Assembly: GCA_039090855.1 (NCBI GenBank)
Contig: CM077012.1
Coordinates: 142,820,541 to 142,884,540 of the forward strand
Source: Macrothele yani
Taxonomy: Eukaryota > Arthropoda > Arachnida > Araneae > Macrothelidae
DNA length: 64,000 bases
Reading direction: 5' to 3'
In this document: one piece after another, positions 41,536 to 51,520 of the stretch
How positions within the stretch are numbered: position 1 is the stretch's first letter
Layout of the letters: every line of letters begins with the position of its first letter
Notes under the pieces: model-generated
Told to the model about the DNA's origin: nothing
Databases searched by the model: none
What the model saw: only the letters and a program-made list of their open reading frames with translations
Position numbers and translations under genes: made by a program

Positions 41536-43680
41536 TCAAGTGAGCAGAGCCATCGAGGTCTGGGCCCCAGTCGCTATCTCTGAATCGTTGTGTCTCTGGC
41601 GCCATCTATTGTCCCTGCTGCTCTTTTTTCTCTCTTTCTTTTTACGCTGCTGTTCAATTTTTATTATGGCTTTCCATTGTTCGTTTAAGTTATTTGGCTC
41701 ATTAATGTTGCATAGTCTTGATCTGTTTTTTTCAATTAACACTGATTCTGCAATTCTTAACTGCTTTTCGTTTTTACAGCTCTTAATAATTTTAATATCT
41801 TCAAACCTTGGACATTTTTGATTTTCCATACAGTATTGGGTCAATGCTGTCTTAGCCTCTTTTTTGTTCCAATTATTAATATGCTGATTCAATCTATACT
41901 TTAATTTGTTCTTGGTGCTGCCTATATATGACACAGGTGGTTGCTGGTTTATTGGGATTTCATAAATTCCTGCTCTATCTAATTGGCTAATTTTTTCATT
42001 TTTAATCACTAAATTTTTTACAGTAAGTACCTGATTTCCTACCTGTATGCCATACTTGCCACAAACTTTATTAATTTCTGCTGAAACATTTTCTATATAT
42101 GGTATTGCTCCCACATATTTTACAAGTTTTTTATCACTCGTGACCTTATTGTAACCTTGAGTTACTTCATAAATCCATTTTTTTAATACCTGTTTAGGGT
42201 ATCCAAAAGCATATGCAATTTTTTCAATATATTCAATTTCTTCTTTTCTATACTGTTCAATTGATGAATGTGTTAAACTTCTTTTAATTAGTGTTTTAAT
42301 ACTATTTCTTTTATGTGTTAATGGATGTGATGACTGAAATGGTATAAGTACTGGGATATATGAAGATTTTCTATGCACTCTGAATTGTAAACTCTCCTCT
42401 GTTTTAATAATCAAAACGTCCAAAAATGCCAAAGTATTGTCATGTTCTTGTTCTATTGTCAGTTCTATAGATGGATAAATTTCACTATACTTTTTTGTCA
42501 AGTCCTCAAGTTCATCATTTTTTAGCCTGGATAACAGAAAAATGTCATCAACATATCTGCAGTATATCAGTGGTGGATCCTCGAGTTTACTTATTATTTT
42601 TTCCTCAATGTCACTCATTATAATTTCAGCAAATAAAGTTGACAGTGGTGACCCCATAGGTCCACCATGATTTTGTTTGTACATCTTGTTGTTAAACTTA
42701 AAAATGTTATTTTCATATATGTACAATAAAATTTCTCTTAACTCCTCTATTTGTATTGCATTCATTGTCTGTAGCACATACAATTTTTCAATAATTATTT
42801 CTATTGCCTGAGGTACTGGTGTGCTAGGAAAAAGAGCTCTCACATCCATACTAGCCATATTATATTCACTTAAATCTTGTTTAATTACTTGAATTTTCTC
42901 AATAAATTCGTATGTATTCTTCACAGTGAACCTTGTCTTCATGAACACAGGTGCCAAAAATTTGTAGATATTCTTTTCTAGTTTTATTAGTGGGGAATTC
43001 CTTTTTGATACAATCACTCTCATAGGTGTATCAGGCTTATGAGTTTTTATTTTTGCAATCATTTTTGGTATTCCAGTACCCATTGGTGGGTATGCTTTCT
43101 TTATTTCATCAGGCAAGGTGCTGTGATTTCTTATTCTAGCTAAGTACCTTACTTGAGATTCTGTTGGGTCTTTTGTCAGAATGCTGCAATTTAGTTCTTC
43201 TATAGCTCTATTCATCTTTAGATCATATTCAGTTGTGTTTAATATTACAATTTGCCCTGTTTTATCAGCTTCACAGAATTTAATTGTTGGGTCATCTCTT
43301 AATTTAATCAGTTGTTCTTTCTCATACTGAATTTTATCTATATGATATTTCTTTTTCTTACTTTTTTCATTAAATTCTTTCAAAACAATTCTATACAGTT
43401 TACTTCGAAAATTTTCACGTTCTTCTGCTGGTACACTGCGTGCCATTTCTTCTAAGTTGGGTATTAATTCTTCCGTCCTCGGCAGGCTCCGTGGAAACGC
43501 AAATTTTTTACCTCTCTGCAAAATAGCTCTTTGCGTGAAGCTCAAGGTCAAGTTGGAGTTATTCTGATATACCTCATACATATTCTCCCGTTGTTCTTGT
43601 ACACGTTGTCTGTCAATCATCACGTGCAACTTTTTTCCATGACTGCTCTTGAGCATTTTTTTCGTATTCCACGATGTCAA
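41536..43680 (-). CDS. PLE-D polyprotein: reverse transcriptase plus GIY-YIG endonuclease
   Basis: This is an open frame of 714 codons. Residues ~1-130 are basic (FAFPRSLPRTEELIPNLEEM). The RT fingers follow with ADKTGQIVILNTTEYDLKMN and AYPPMGTGIPKMIAKIKTHK. The palm has MASMDVRALFPSTPV (catalytic D), NHGGPMGSPLSTLFAEIIM and LIYCRYVDDIFLLSR (YVDD, near residue 375), then LAFLDVLIIKTEE. From about residue 565 comes the nuclease: DRAGIYEIPINQQPP and SYIGSTKNKLKYRLNQHINN, then RIAESVLIEKNRSRLCNINE. RT and nuclease catalytic motifs are all present. The true start may lie in the overlapping upstream frame (43939-43613). Confidence 0.92.
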   Translation of the reverse strand: MTSWNTKKMLKSSHGKKLHVMIDRQRVQEQRENMYEVYQNNSNLTLSFTQRAILQRGKKFAFPRSLPRTEELIPNLEEMARSVPAEERENFRSKLYRIVLKEFNEKSKKKKYHIDKIQYEKEQLIKLRDDPTIKFCEADKTGQIVILNTTEYDLKMNRAIEELNCSILTKDPTESQVRYLARIRNHSTLPDEIKKAYPPMGTGIPKMIAKIKTHKPDTPMRVIVSKRNSPLIKLEKNIYKFLAPVFMKTRFTVKNTYEFIEKIQVIKQDLSEYNMASMDVRALFPSTPVPQAIEIIIEKLYVLQTMNAIQIEELREILLYIYENNIFKFNNKMYKQNHGGPMGSPLSTLFAEIIMSDIEEKIISKLEDPPLIYCRYVDDIFLLSRLKNDELEDLTKKYSEIYPSIELTIEQEHDNTLAFLDVLIIKTEESLQFRVHRKSSYIPVLIPFQSSHPLTHKRNSIKTLIKRSLTHSSIEQYRKEEIEYIEKIAYAFGYPKQVLKKWIYEVTQGYNKVTSDKKLVKYVGAIPYIENVSAEINKVCGKYGIQVGNQVLTVKNLVIKNEKISQLDRAGIYEIPINQQPPVSYIGSTKNKLKYRLNQHINNWNKKEAKTALTQYCMENQKCPRFEDIKIIKSCKNEKQLRIAESVLIEKNRSRLCNINEPNNLNEQWKAIIKIEQQRKKKERKKSSRDNRWRQRHNDSEIATGAQTSMALLT

Positions 43681-43939
43681 AAATTTCTCTGAAGGTTACA
43701 TCCAAAATCTCATCTTTCCAATTACCGTCGAACTTTCTATACTTTTTATAACATATCAAATCGATTAAATGTAAACATTTCATATTCAAGTTAAAAATCA
43801 GTTTCCTTTTATTGACAATTTCAGCTCTTAATCTCTTTTTTTGGCATTCCTGAATTATTCTATTATCCTTAGCAGTGACTGGGCAATTCCGTATTTTTAA
43901 ATACTTTGGTGTTATTTCTAGGTCACGGCACGTCACCAA
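43613..43939 (-). CDS. PLE-D upstream frame overlapping the RT frame
   Basis: This 108-codon open frame begins MVTCRDLEITPKYLKIRNCP and includes a basic KRLRAEIVNKRKLIFNLNMK helix. That stretch corresponds to the KRLRAIIRDKRKNLNILSIQ region before the RT of PLE-A. It overlaps the RT frame by 68 nt in a different phase. Either a one-base indel split a single protein, or the two are joined by frameshifting. The snap-back junction truncates its 5' side. Confidence 0.65.
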   Translation of the reverse strand: MVTCRDLEITPKYLKIRNCPVTAKDNRIIQECQKKRLRAEIVNKRKLIFNLNMKCLHLIDLICYKKYRKFDGNWKDEILDVTFREIFDIVEYEKNAQEQSWKKVARDD

Positions 43940-44062
43940 AAATTCTTCTTGATTTTTTGGAAAATCAAGAAGAATTTTTGGTTTTCCAAAAAATCAAGAA
44001 ATTCTTCTCAATATATTGAAAAAATATATATCAAAAATTCTTCTCAATATATTGAAAAAATT
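43935..44062. repeat. Snap-back junction of PLE-D
   Basis: AAAATTCTTCTTGATTTT, a few bases, then its reverse complement. A second partial repeat AATTCTTCTCAATATATTG then occurs twice (about 43998-44020 and 44037-44058) before the inverted 3' copy begins. Stacked short repeats mark repeated template switching. Confidence 0.8.
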
Positions 44063-44705
44063 GCATATGCTTTTGGATACCCTAAACAGGTATTAAAAAA
44101 ATGGATTTATGAAGTAACTCAAGGTTACAATAAGGTCAAGAGTGATAAAAAACTTGTAAAATATGTGGGAGCAATACCATATATAGAAAATGTTTCAGCA
44201 GAAATTAATAAAGTTTGTGGCAAGTATGGCATACAGGTAGGAAATCAGGTACTTACTGTAAAAAATTTAGTGATTAAAAATGAAAAAAATTAGCCAATTA
44301 GATAGAGCAGGAATTTATGAAATCCCAATAAACCAGCAACCACCTGTGTCATATATAGGCAGCACCAAGAACAAATTAAAGTATAGATTGAATCAGCATA
44401 TTAATAATTGGAACAAAAAAGAGGCTAAGACAGCATTGACCCAATACTGTATGGAAAATCAAAAATGTCCAAGGTTTGAAGATATTAAAATTATTAAGAG
44501 CTGTAAAAACGAAAAGCAGTTAAGAATTGCAGAATCAGTGTTAATTGAAAAAAACAGATCAAGACTATGCAACATTAATGAGCCAAATAACTTAAACGAA
44601 CAATGGAAAGCCATAATAAAAATTGAACAGCAGCGTAAAAAGAAAGAGAGAAAAAGAGCAGCAGGGACAATAGATGGCGCCAGAGACACAACGATTCAGA
44701 GATAG
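44045..44705 (+). pseudogene. Inverted copy of PLE-D C-terminal region
   Basis: Two overlapping open segments (ending at 44293 and 44705) repeat the last ~210 residues of the PLE-D protein, including DRAGIYEIPINQQPP and YIGSTKNKLKYRLNQ. They are nearly unchanged except for one extra base at the KNEKN/ISQL junction (about 44285), which breaks the frame, and a different C-terminal tail from another indel near 44660. Confidence 0.88.
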
Positions 44706-44771
44706 CGACTGGGGCCCAGACCTCGATGGCTCTGCTCACTTGAGCTGCGGTGGGCGGATGAGACACACCTG

Positions 44772-44811
44772 CCTCCTGAAGATGACAGGGATCTGTCGAA
44801 AGTACTAGAGG
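44772..44811 (+). ncRNA. Hammerhead ribozyme, PLE-D inverted arm
   Basis: Exact mirror of the motif at 41468-41507, with the same core, stems and palindromic AGUACU. Transcripts across both arms would place two complete motifs in opposite strands. Confidence 0.75.
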
Positions 44812-45275
44812 ATTGGATGTGCGGGGCTGAATGGGTGTGACAATTGCAGTGGGAGTAGCAGAGGTTGTGAAACAGAAGGAGGAGTTCCATAATTAGAGTT
44901 GACTAAGGTTTAATCACCTGTGAATGTAAGGTTTATGTACATAGTTTTTACTTGAATTGTATGAATGAGTTGTATGTATGATTTTTATCGAATTGACAAG
45001 CATTATAGTAACATACTATAAGGCAAAGGAAAAAAACGATGTTTCACACCCGAAAATAAGAAGCGTAAGCAAGAGGTCTGTAAACCTGTGGAAGCCCAGT
45101 TACATCACGATGAATTGACGTGTTGGAAGTGTTTGGTCCATTGGAGGTTACCATGATCTTTATGGTGAGTGGTTATTCCTCATGGTTTTTTCATTTATGA
45201 ATTGCACGTAAAATATGCGCACTTTGCAAGAAGTTAATACCTTAAAAGTGCAAATATAATAATTGCAATTTTTAG

Positions 45276-46307
45276 TATGTCTTCCCGACATCACCTAGAT
45301 GATTTTACGCGTGGCCGTATTATTGGCAAGATTGAAGAAGGGTGAAAAATAACAGATGTTGCCAGGGAGTTCGACGTCAGCCACAGTGTTGTTTCAAGGC
45401 TTTGGAAATCATTTCAAACAAATGGAGAGTGTAGCAAACGTCACGGGGAGGTCGTGTTCGCAGTACGACACCTGCAGAAGATCGGTACATAGTGCTATCA
45501 ACAAAAAGACACCGGCACAGCACAGCTAGTGAGGCAGCAAATCAGTTTATGGCTGCTACTGGCAAGCGGATCTCCCGAAAAACTGTCGCCAGACGTTTGC
45601 ATGAAGGAGGACTATACGCCCGCCGTCCTGTTGTGTGCATCCCATTGTCCAGACGTCACCGTACCGCCCATTTGCAATGGTGCCATCAACATCGCAATTG
45701 GACTGATAACGACTGGTCTGCTGTCCTCTTTTCAGATGAGAGTAGATACAGTCTATCGTCTGATTGTCGACGACAACTGATCTGGCGTGATAGTGGTACT
45801 GCATATTTTCCAGCAAACATACAGGAAAGGGACCGATATCAGACATGTAGTGTCATGGTATGGGCTGGCATCATGATCAATGGCCGTACGTCCCTCTATG
45901 TGCTTCCAACTGGGACTATGACTGGCCAACGATACATTAATGATGTTCTGCTACCTCATGTTCGCATGTTCCGTGGTGCTGTCGGTGATAGATTCATTTT
46001 CATGGACGACAACGCAACATGTCATCGAACAGTCGCTGTCCAGGAGTGTCTTGAGAGCAAGGATACTCAACGCCTCGCATGGCCAGCACGTTCTCCAGAT
46101 CTGAATCCCATTGAAAATGTGTGGGATGCTTTGGGGAGGAGTCTTGCTGGTCGTCAATGCCCTCCAATAAACAAGGACACCCTCATCCGTGCACTGACAG
46201 AGGAATGGGATAAATTACCCCAACAGCTGCTTGATAATGTTGTGCAAAGCATGACACGACGTGTGGAATCTTGCATCGCCCTCCATGGTGGCCATATCCC
46301 GTATTGA
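45276..46307 (+). pseudogene. Tc1-D transposase, one stop and one frameshift from intact
   Basis: Starts MSSRHHLDDFTRGRIIGKIE with the first HTH. It hits a TGA after EEG, continues ITDVAREFDVSHSVVSRLWK, and shifts frame near 45450. It then runs open for 271 codons from 45492: KRISRKTVARRLHEGGLYAR (second HTH), VLFSDESRYSL (D1), FIFMDDNATCHRT (D2) and SPDLNPIENVWDALG (E), with exactly 34 residues between D2 and E. The catalytic domain is intact. Confidence 0.92.
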
Positions 46308-46761
46308 CATCTTACGCCGGAACGCCTGCGGACGGTAATTGCATTTTTTTCACGTTTACGTATTCTGCACAAAATGGCCTGTTTGTCCCTTGAACACGTT
46401 CCAAAGCCTTCTGGATTTCAGAGCACAATAAATTGTCTTTCTTGTAATGTCCTGGCATTCTGACATTATTTTATTTCACTTGGCATCCAACCACACTTAC
46501 TTTTTTATGCGCTATATAGCCGTTTATGATCCGTCCTTAGCAATTGTCCAGCAGTGTATAATCCTGCCTACCCGGCTGCTTGGCGCCGATAGCCGCGATT
46601 ATTTATTCTCGATAAATCGTCGCTTTATTACCTTGTTATTCTTTGGTCTTTTTGAACATTGAACATACTTTCATGCTGCACCAGCATTTTCTGTTCCTTT
46701 CATGTTTTTATTATAATTTTCTATATTCCAGTTTTTCTTCTATGCTCTACAATTTGCTAAT

Positions 46762-47530
46762 ATGATTCTACGCTCTGGAAGAATTTCTAAGCCGCCTCGG
46801 TCGTCGCGCGGTTTAACAAGGACCACAACGTACCCCATGACACAGGGAGCCAGTTTGCAAAATGAGTTACCGTGTCCAGGTCCCGCCTCTGAGGCAGAGG
46901 GAGGCTCGACCATGAATACACTACGGTCTCCATTTACATCGCAAGTTCAATTTGTTTCAAATTCCGTTCAGTTTAATAATACTATACAAAAAAATTCTAA
47001 AAATCCTGTTCTGTTCGATGTTAATTATTGCACTTGCCTTCCTCAGTTAAAATTCTCGTGTTGTGGAGACGTCAGATGCACGACTTGTCCTGTCATGGAT
47101 ATCAACAACGTTGGCACCGATTCAGATCCAGCATTTTGTAAAACTAAGAATTCTGTGTACATGATCACTTGTGCACGGAGTAAATTCAGATACATTGGTC
47201 AAACCGGTAATGCGCTGCATCTCAGACTCAATGGTCATAGGTCCGATATTAGCTTATGTAAAAATTCCAGCGATATAGAGCTTTTACATTTTCAACGCTA
47301 TGACTTCAAAGAAATTGAACTTTATTTATCGAGGACAATCTTCAAAAGAGACTTTACTTGGAAACTTTATGCATGCTTCAATTCCAAACACTTTATCCCT
47401 ATGGTTAAAACAGCCTTTTCAATGGTATCAAACTCAGTTCCACGGACAGCAATTGCAATATTTACAAAAATTTCAAGTTCACACCATTACCAGAGTCAAC
47501 CGTTTTAAAAAAAAGTGGGCGACAAGGTAG
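46762..47530 (+). pseudogene. Naiad-like N-terminal region: Cys-rich motif and GIY-YIG endonuclease
   Basis: Begins MILRSGRISKPPRSSRGLTR at an ATG that opens the longest frame. From about residue 85 there is a Cys cluster, NYCTCLPQLKFSCCGDVRCT followed by TCPVM, suggestive of a zinc-binding element. Next comes the nuclease: NSVYMITCARSKFRYIGQTG (GIY...YIG) with NALHLRLNGHRSDI (Arg, His). The frame is lost between 47400 and 47508, where a second frame carries on to 47530. The order places the nuclease before the RT, the reverse of PLE-A and PLE-D. Confidence 0.82.
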
Positions 47531-49506
47531 GAGAACTCATCCTAACCAATTTTGTGATTTCGAGCTACTCTTGTCGATCTTGGATAACGCTAACGAGGAT
47601 ACTCTCAAATGCTGCAGAGGCAAAATTTTCACCCAAACATTAGAAAACTTAAGAAATTTAAGACCTTGCATGACGATTACAACTATCATAGTCAACATTT
47701 ACAACATTTGATCACGGACTTAATCAACTATAGACTGACGTCAAACCGCGGAGGTGGGACACCTACGGAACTCGTCAAATGCTACTGTACCATTGGTTTC
47801 ACCGATCGATTCTTTGATCGCATTGATCTCAAGGCTATATTTGACCAGAATAGGATGAACTTTCCCCTTAACAGTTCTGCTTACGTTGCAGTTAGTTACA
47901 GATACGATTCGCCTCTTGGTCGGTTGACTTACAATTACTGACAAGCAGCAACGGACCTGGATAATCTGCTAAAAGGGCAACAGGAACTGTGTTTTTGTCA
48001 CAGAGACCAATTTAGGGACTATATTGATGAATACCATGGACACATTATTACGGGTAACCTTGACGTGGTGCCGTACCCTGAATTGCAGACTGAGATGAAA
48101 AAAGGTACTCGCTTTAGATTAACCAGAAGACAAACCCTTTTGAAATGCCTCGCCACATTTCGATCAGACTTAATACAATTCACCTTGAAACTGTTTTGCC
48201 ATTTCAACTTACCTTATCAGTCTTTCCTTCTGTGGATTAATGAGGTCTTTTCGGATTTTAAACGTTCCGTTCTTGTGAAGACTACCACAGGGAATCGTCA
48301 GGATTTTTTAAAAATCCTTACTCAAATTAAGTCTTTACAACAAAAACTTCATCATCACACCCGTAGACAAGGCAAATAATAATTTTGCCATCTGGTGTAA
48401 AAAAATTATTTGGATACTTTGACTAAAGAATTGAATGGTGGCACCACCTATCAAGAAGAACCAACCACTTCACACATTGTACTTAAAAGAATTATCGCTT
48501 TAAATAAACGTTTGAAATTTCATATCTCTTCTACCTCATTTCCCATCATCTACGTAGTGCCTAAGTTCCATAAGAACCCAACTGCCTTTCGTTATATCAC
48601 TAATACTCGTAATTGTTACAGTTGGAAAGCAGGCAATGTCTTTCAAAAATCTTTAAAATTATTATATGGTCAGACTGACGATTCCTGGATCACTGATAAT
48701 AGTGCAGCCGTCTTGAATTACATAACTACAAATCAGGATCTACATAGCATTGAAACTTTTGATTTTTGCAACTTATTTACATCTATTCCTATTTCTGGAT
48801 TAATTGCTACTTGTGCTGCATTATTTACAAAATATGGTAATGTGATCAAGTATACCTCACAGTTTTGGGATCGTTTAGTCTACTTCTGTCTCAACCACAA
48901 TTATATTTGTATGGGCAAAAAAATCTACCGACAACTCACTGGCATACTCATGGGCAGTGTTTTTTCGAGCACTCTCGCTAACCTTTATCTATATCTATTT
49001 GAACGGGATTTTACGACTACCATTTTGCAAGATTACGACCGTATTTTTCGTTATATTGATGATCTTATTGCTTTTAATAATCCGATCTTCAATATTCAAG
49101 CTCAACACATATATCCATCAGCTCTGACACTTGAAAAACTTCCATGCAAGATGGCCATATACATTATTTAGATATTGATATTTCTTTCATCGATGGTAGG
49201 GGTATTGTTACAGATGTCTACGATAAACGTCATAATTTTCACTTCAGAATTAACTATTATTCATACTGGACCTCAAATATCTCAATTTCTGTGCATCGTA
49301 ACATTGTTATTTCGCAATTAACTCGAATTTGTAAAATTTGCAATAGTCCAGCTAATGTCATTGAAAATTTACGAATCCTGTATTTTCAATTGCGTAACAA
49401 TCGAATTCCAATTCGTTTCCTCAAAAAATATTTTCAACAGTTTCTTACTACCTACAATACAGCCATGTACACAGATTTCAACATTCACACCATTATTAAC
49501 CCATGA
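47530..49506 (+). pseudogene. Naiad-like reverse transcriptase, several frame breaks
   Basis: Segments: 47609-47941 (VKCYCTIGFTDRFFDRIDLK, SYRYDSPLGRLTYNY) stops at TGA. The same frame resumes to 48379. A shift near 48360-48400 splits the FIITPVDKANNNF block, which is the diagnostic PLE fingers motif. 48410-49171 has FPIIYVVPKFHKNPTAFRYI, ETFDFCNLFTSIP, QLTGILMGSVFSSTLANLYL and RIFRYIDDLIAFNN (YIDD). 49144-49506 supplies the thumb (DVYDKRHNFHFRINYYSYW). Catalytic residues are all readable. It is dead through at least three shifts. Confidence 0.88.
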
Positions 49507-49797
49507 TCCTACAATGTTAATTTATCAGGGCTTTCAAAATGCTGTTTGATGGATCACTAACAGCCGCCAACATTAACCTCCTTTCCTTCCCCACAGTTTT
49601 TTATTTTTTCTTCCTTTTTTTAGATTTCGCACACTATTTTCTCCCTCATACTACGTCACTATACGCATCACACCTATGCTTATGAATATGCTGTCCGACG
49701 TCTCTCCTTCTTTTCGTTTCTTCGTTCAGTCTCGCATCAGAGTTTGCAGCTTAGAGAGTACTGTCCGTGGTTACTTTGGTTTTCTACCTACCTTTCA

Positions 49798-49947
49798 TGG
49801 ACATCAGAAAAGCTGCTCACACCATGTACTGGTACTCTCCTGATGACGACAGTTCATGGTATATCATTTTATGTTTCATTATTTGTTCTTTGCTTATGTG
49901 TTTAGATTTTTTGGATCGTAGTATTATACACTTCATACATATATATA
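49798..49947 (+). repeat. 3' terminal repeat of the Naiad-like PLE
   Basis: Matches 40553-40705 in direct orientation with about 93% identity, from GGACATCAGAAAAGCTGCTC to CACTTCATA, then runs into (TA)n. It contains CCTGATGACGACAGTTC, which has a CUGAUGA core, but I see no GAA box or stem III behind it. Confidence 0.8.
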
Positions 49948-51520
49948 TACTACTAAGTACATACAGTAATAAAAAAATATTTAACAAGTGCTAAAACGAC
50001 ATAAAAAACTTCAAAGCCCAACAACAGGCATGAGTAAAAAAAGAAAATAAAGTATTAGCAAACCTGAATGCAGAAAGTGTCGAGAATGCTGAGCCTTGGC
50101 TGGCTTTATCAAGGACCAGCAAAACTTGGCATTTTTTCACAACCACAAAGACCTAGTTGGAAATGGGTTTCTGCAAAGCCATAGATGCAAGTTTAAAGCT
50201 CACCAAAATTTTTTAATTAGCATAATCTCCTCAGAGCTGCATGAAGAATAATTTAGTTAAAGTTTTTGCATGCATCTATAACTTTCCTGGCCTAACCCAC
50301 ACTCGTCATCTGCCACAAAAAACAGAAAAATGATTACAAAATTACAAGTTGTGAGAGGGTCTGAACAAATCATCAGATATATTCAGTTAAAACACATTGC
50401 TCAGCAACGAAGCCGCCTGAGAGAGGATCTAAACTTTAATAACAGTACTAAAAGCACTACAAAATTTTATTCTTTGTGGTGAAAAAAGCATTACCTAAAA
50501 ATGCCATAAAATAAAAAACAAAAGAATAAAAATTTTCAACAGTCATGAGAGTAAACAGGATTTTTGTACCCACAACTTACGCAAAAAACGGACATCACAA
50601 GAAATAAAAAAAATAATAATAAAAATTTTAAATGACGCTTTGAAAAAATTATATGAAGTTAACAAATACACAGTTGCAATATATACAAAATATTCCAGGA
50701 GTGCTTTAAGTGTATATTAAAGTAGTTTTTATGTTCCTACCAACAATGAGAAAGCATCGTTGACAACAAATACAATAAAACGACTAACTACCCAAACTAA
50801 CTAAGTGCTCAAAAACACGCATAATTTCCAAATTAAGTGAAAGAGAAAGCTCATAAAGTTAGTAAAACTGCTTACACCAAATGCCTAATGAGAAAATATA
50901 GAAAATGTTCGCTTTGAAAGTTCACAAATAATTCTAGAAAGAACAAAGATAAGAGCTTACCTACTATGCACTTCCCCTGCAAAAGAGCCCAAAAAATATG
51001 GCCGACCACCCTCCTCGCCGCTTCCTTAGAAGCAGGGGTGGTGAGGGAGGTTCCTAAGCTTTCTCCGCAGAAAAAGACGCTGCCCGTTAAATTTCTACCA
51101 AGAGAATTACACAACCAAGAATGAAGTCATGTTTGTCCAGATAGAGTAGAAAAACTCTCCAGAATACATGAAAAATATTATCAAATATACTTGTAGTGTA
51201 TCTAATAACTTTTATATGTATTTAATTACCTTAGTGTACTTCCACAGACACTTCCAGTACTTATTTTTTTTAAATGTAAGTTTTACCATTTTTAGGTTAG
51301 TTATTCTAGTGAGAGAATGCCTAGTTTACTTTTTATTTATTTTTTATTTTATTTTTTAGTCAAATTTTAAACTTTTTTTGTGTGCTTTTTTTGCTTTATT
51401 TTATTTTTTATAGGACTGTGTCCTGTCCATAGGTTCCTTTTTGTAGTTTATATGCATCCTCCAGACCAACTTTCATGAAGGCTTTCATTGGCCAGAATCA
51501 TTTTATTAACTGTGCAGAAA

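Larger units (their letters stand above)
41088..45191 (-). mobile_element. PLE-D: canonical Penelope-like element with inverted partial copy
   Basis: A near-complete element on the minus strand (about 43939 to 41088) is joined head-on at 43.94-44.05 kb to an inverted copy of its own 3' 1.15 kb (44045-45191, plus strand). Outer ends match as inverted repeats starting AAAAAACCATGAGGAATAAC. The arms appear nearly identical, so the insertion is young. PLEs are known to leave such inverted partial copies. Confidence 0.92.
40831..46556 (+). mobile_element. Tc1-D transposon, split by PLE-D
   Basis: Terminal repeats CACTGCTGGACAATTGCTAA and its exact reverse complement lie at 40831 and 46556, flanked by TA at 40829-40830 and 46557-46558. 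Without the 4.1-kb PLE-D insertion (41088-45191) the element would be about 1.6 kb. It separates the 5' terminal repeat from the coding region of the Naiad-like PLE, so it inserted into that element. Confidence 0.93.
46557..49947 (+). mobile_element. Naiad-like PLE (GIY-YIG upstream of RT), remainder after the Tc1 insertion
   Basis: 5' terminal repeat at about 40553-40828 (before Tc1-D), leader 46559-46761, coding 46762-49506, 3' direct copy of the terminal repeat at 49798-49947 (GACATCAGAAAAGCTGCTC...). The permuted order, nuclease first and RT second, is that of the Naiad clade of PLEs; this is established for that clade, and placement of this copy is inference. The 3' copy ends at a (TA)n tract abutting the next element. 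Confidence 0.85.

Noticed and set aside
49837..49880. Hammerhead ribozyme in the Naiad-like terminal repeat
   Set aside because: CUGAUGA is present in both repeats but the GAA box and closing stem III are not where they should be.
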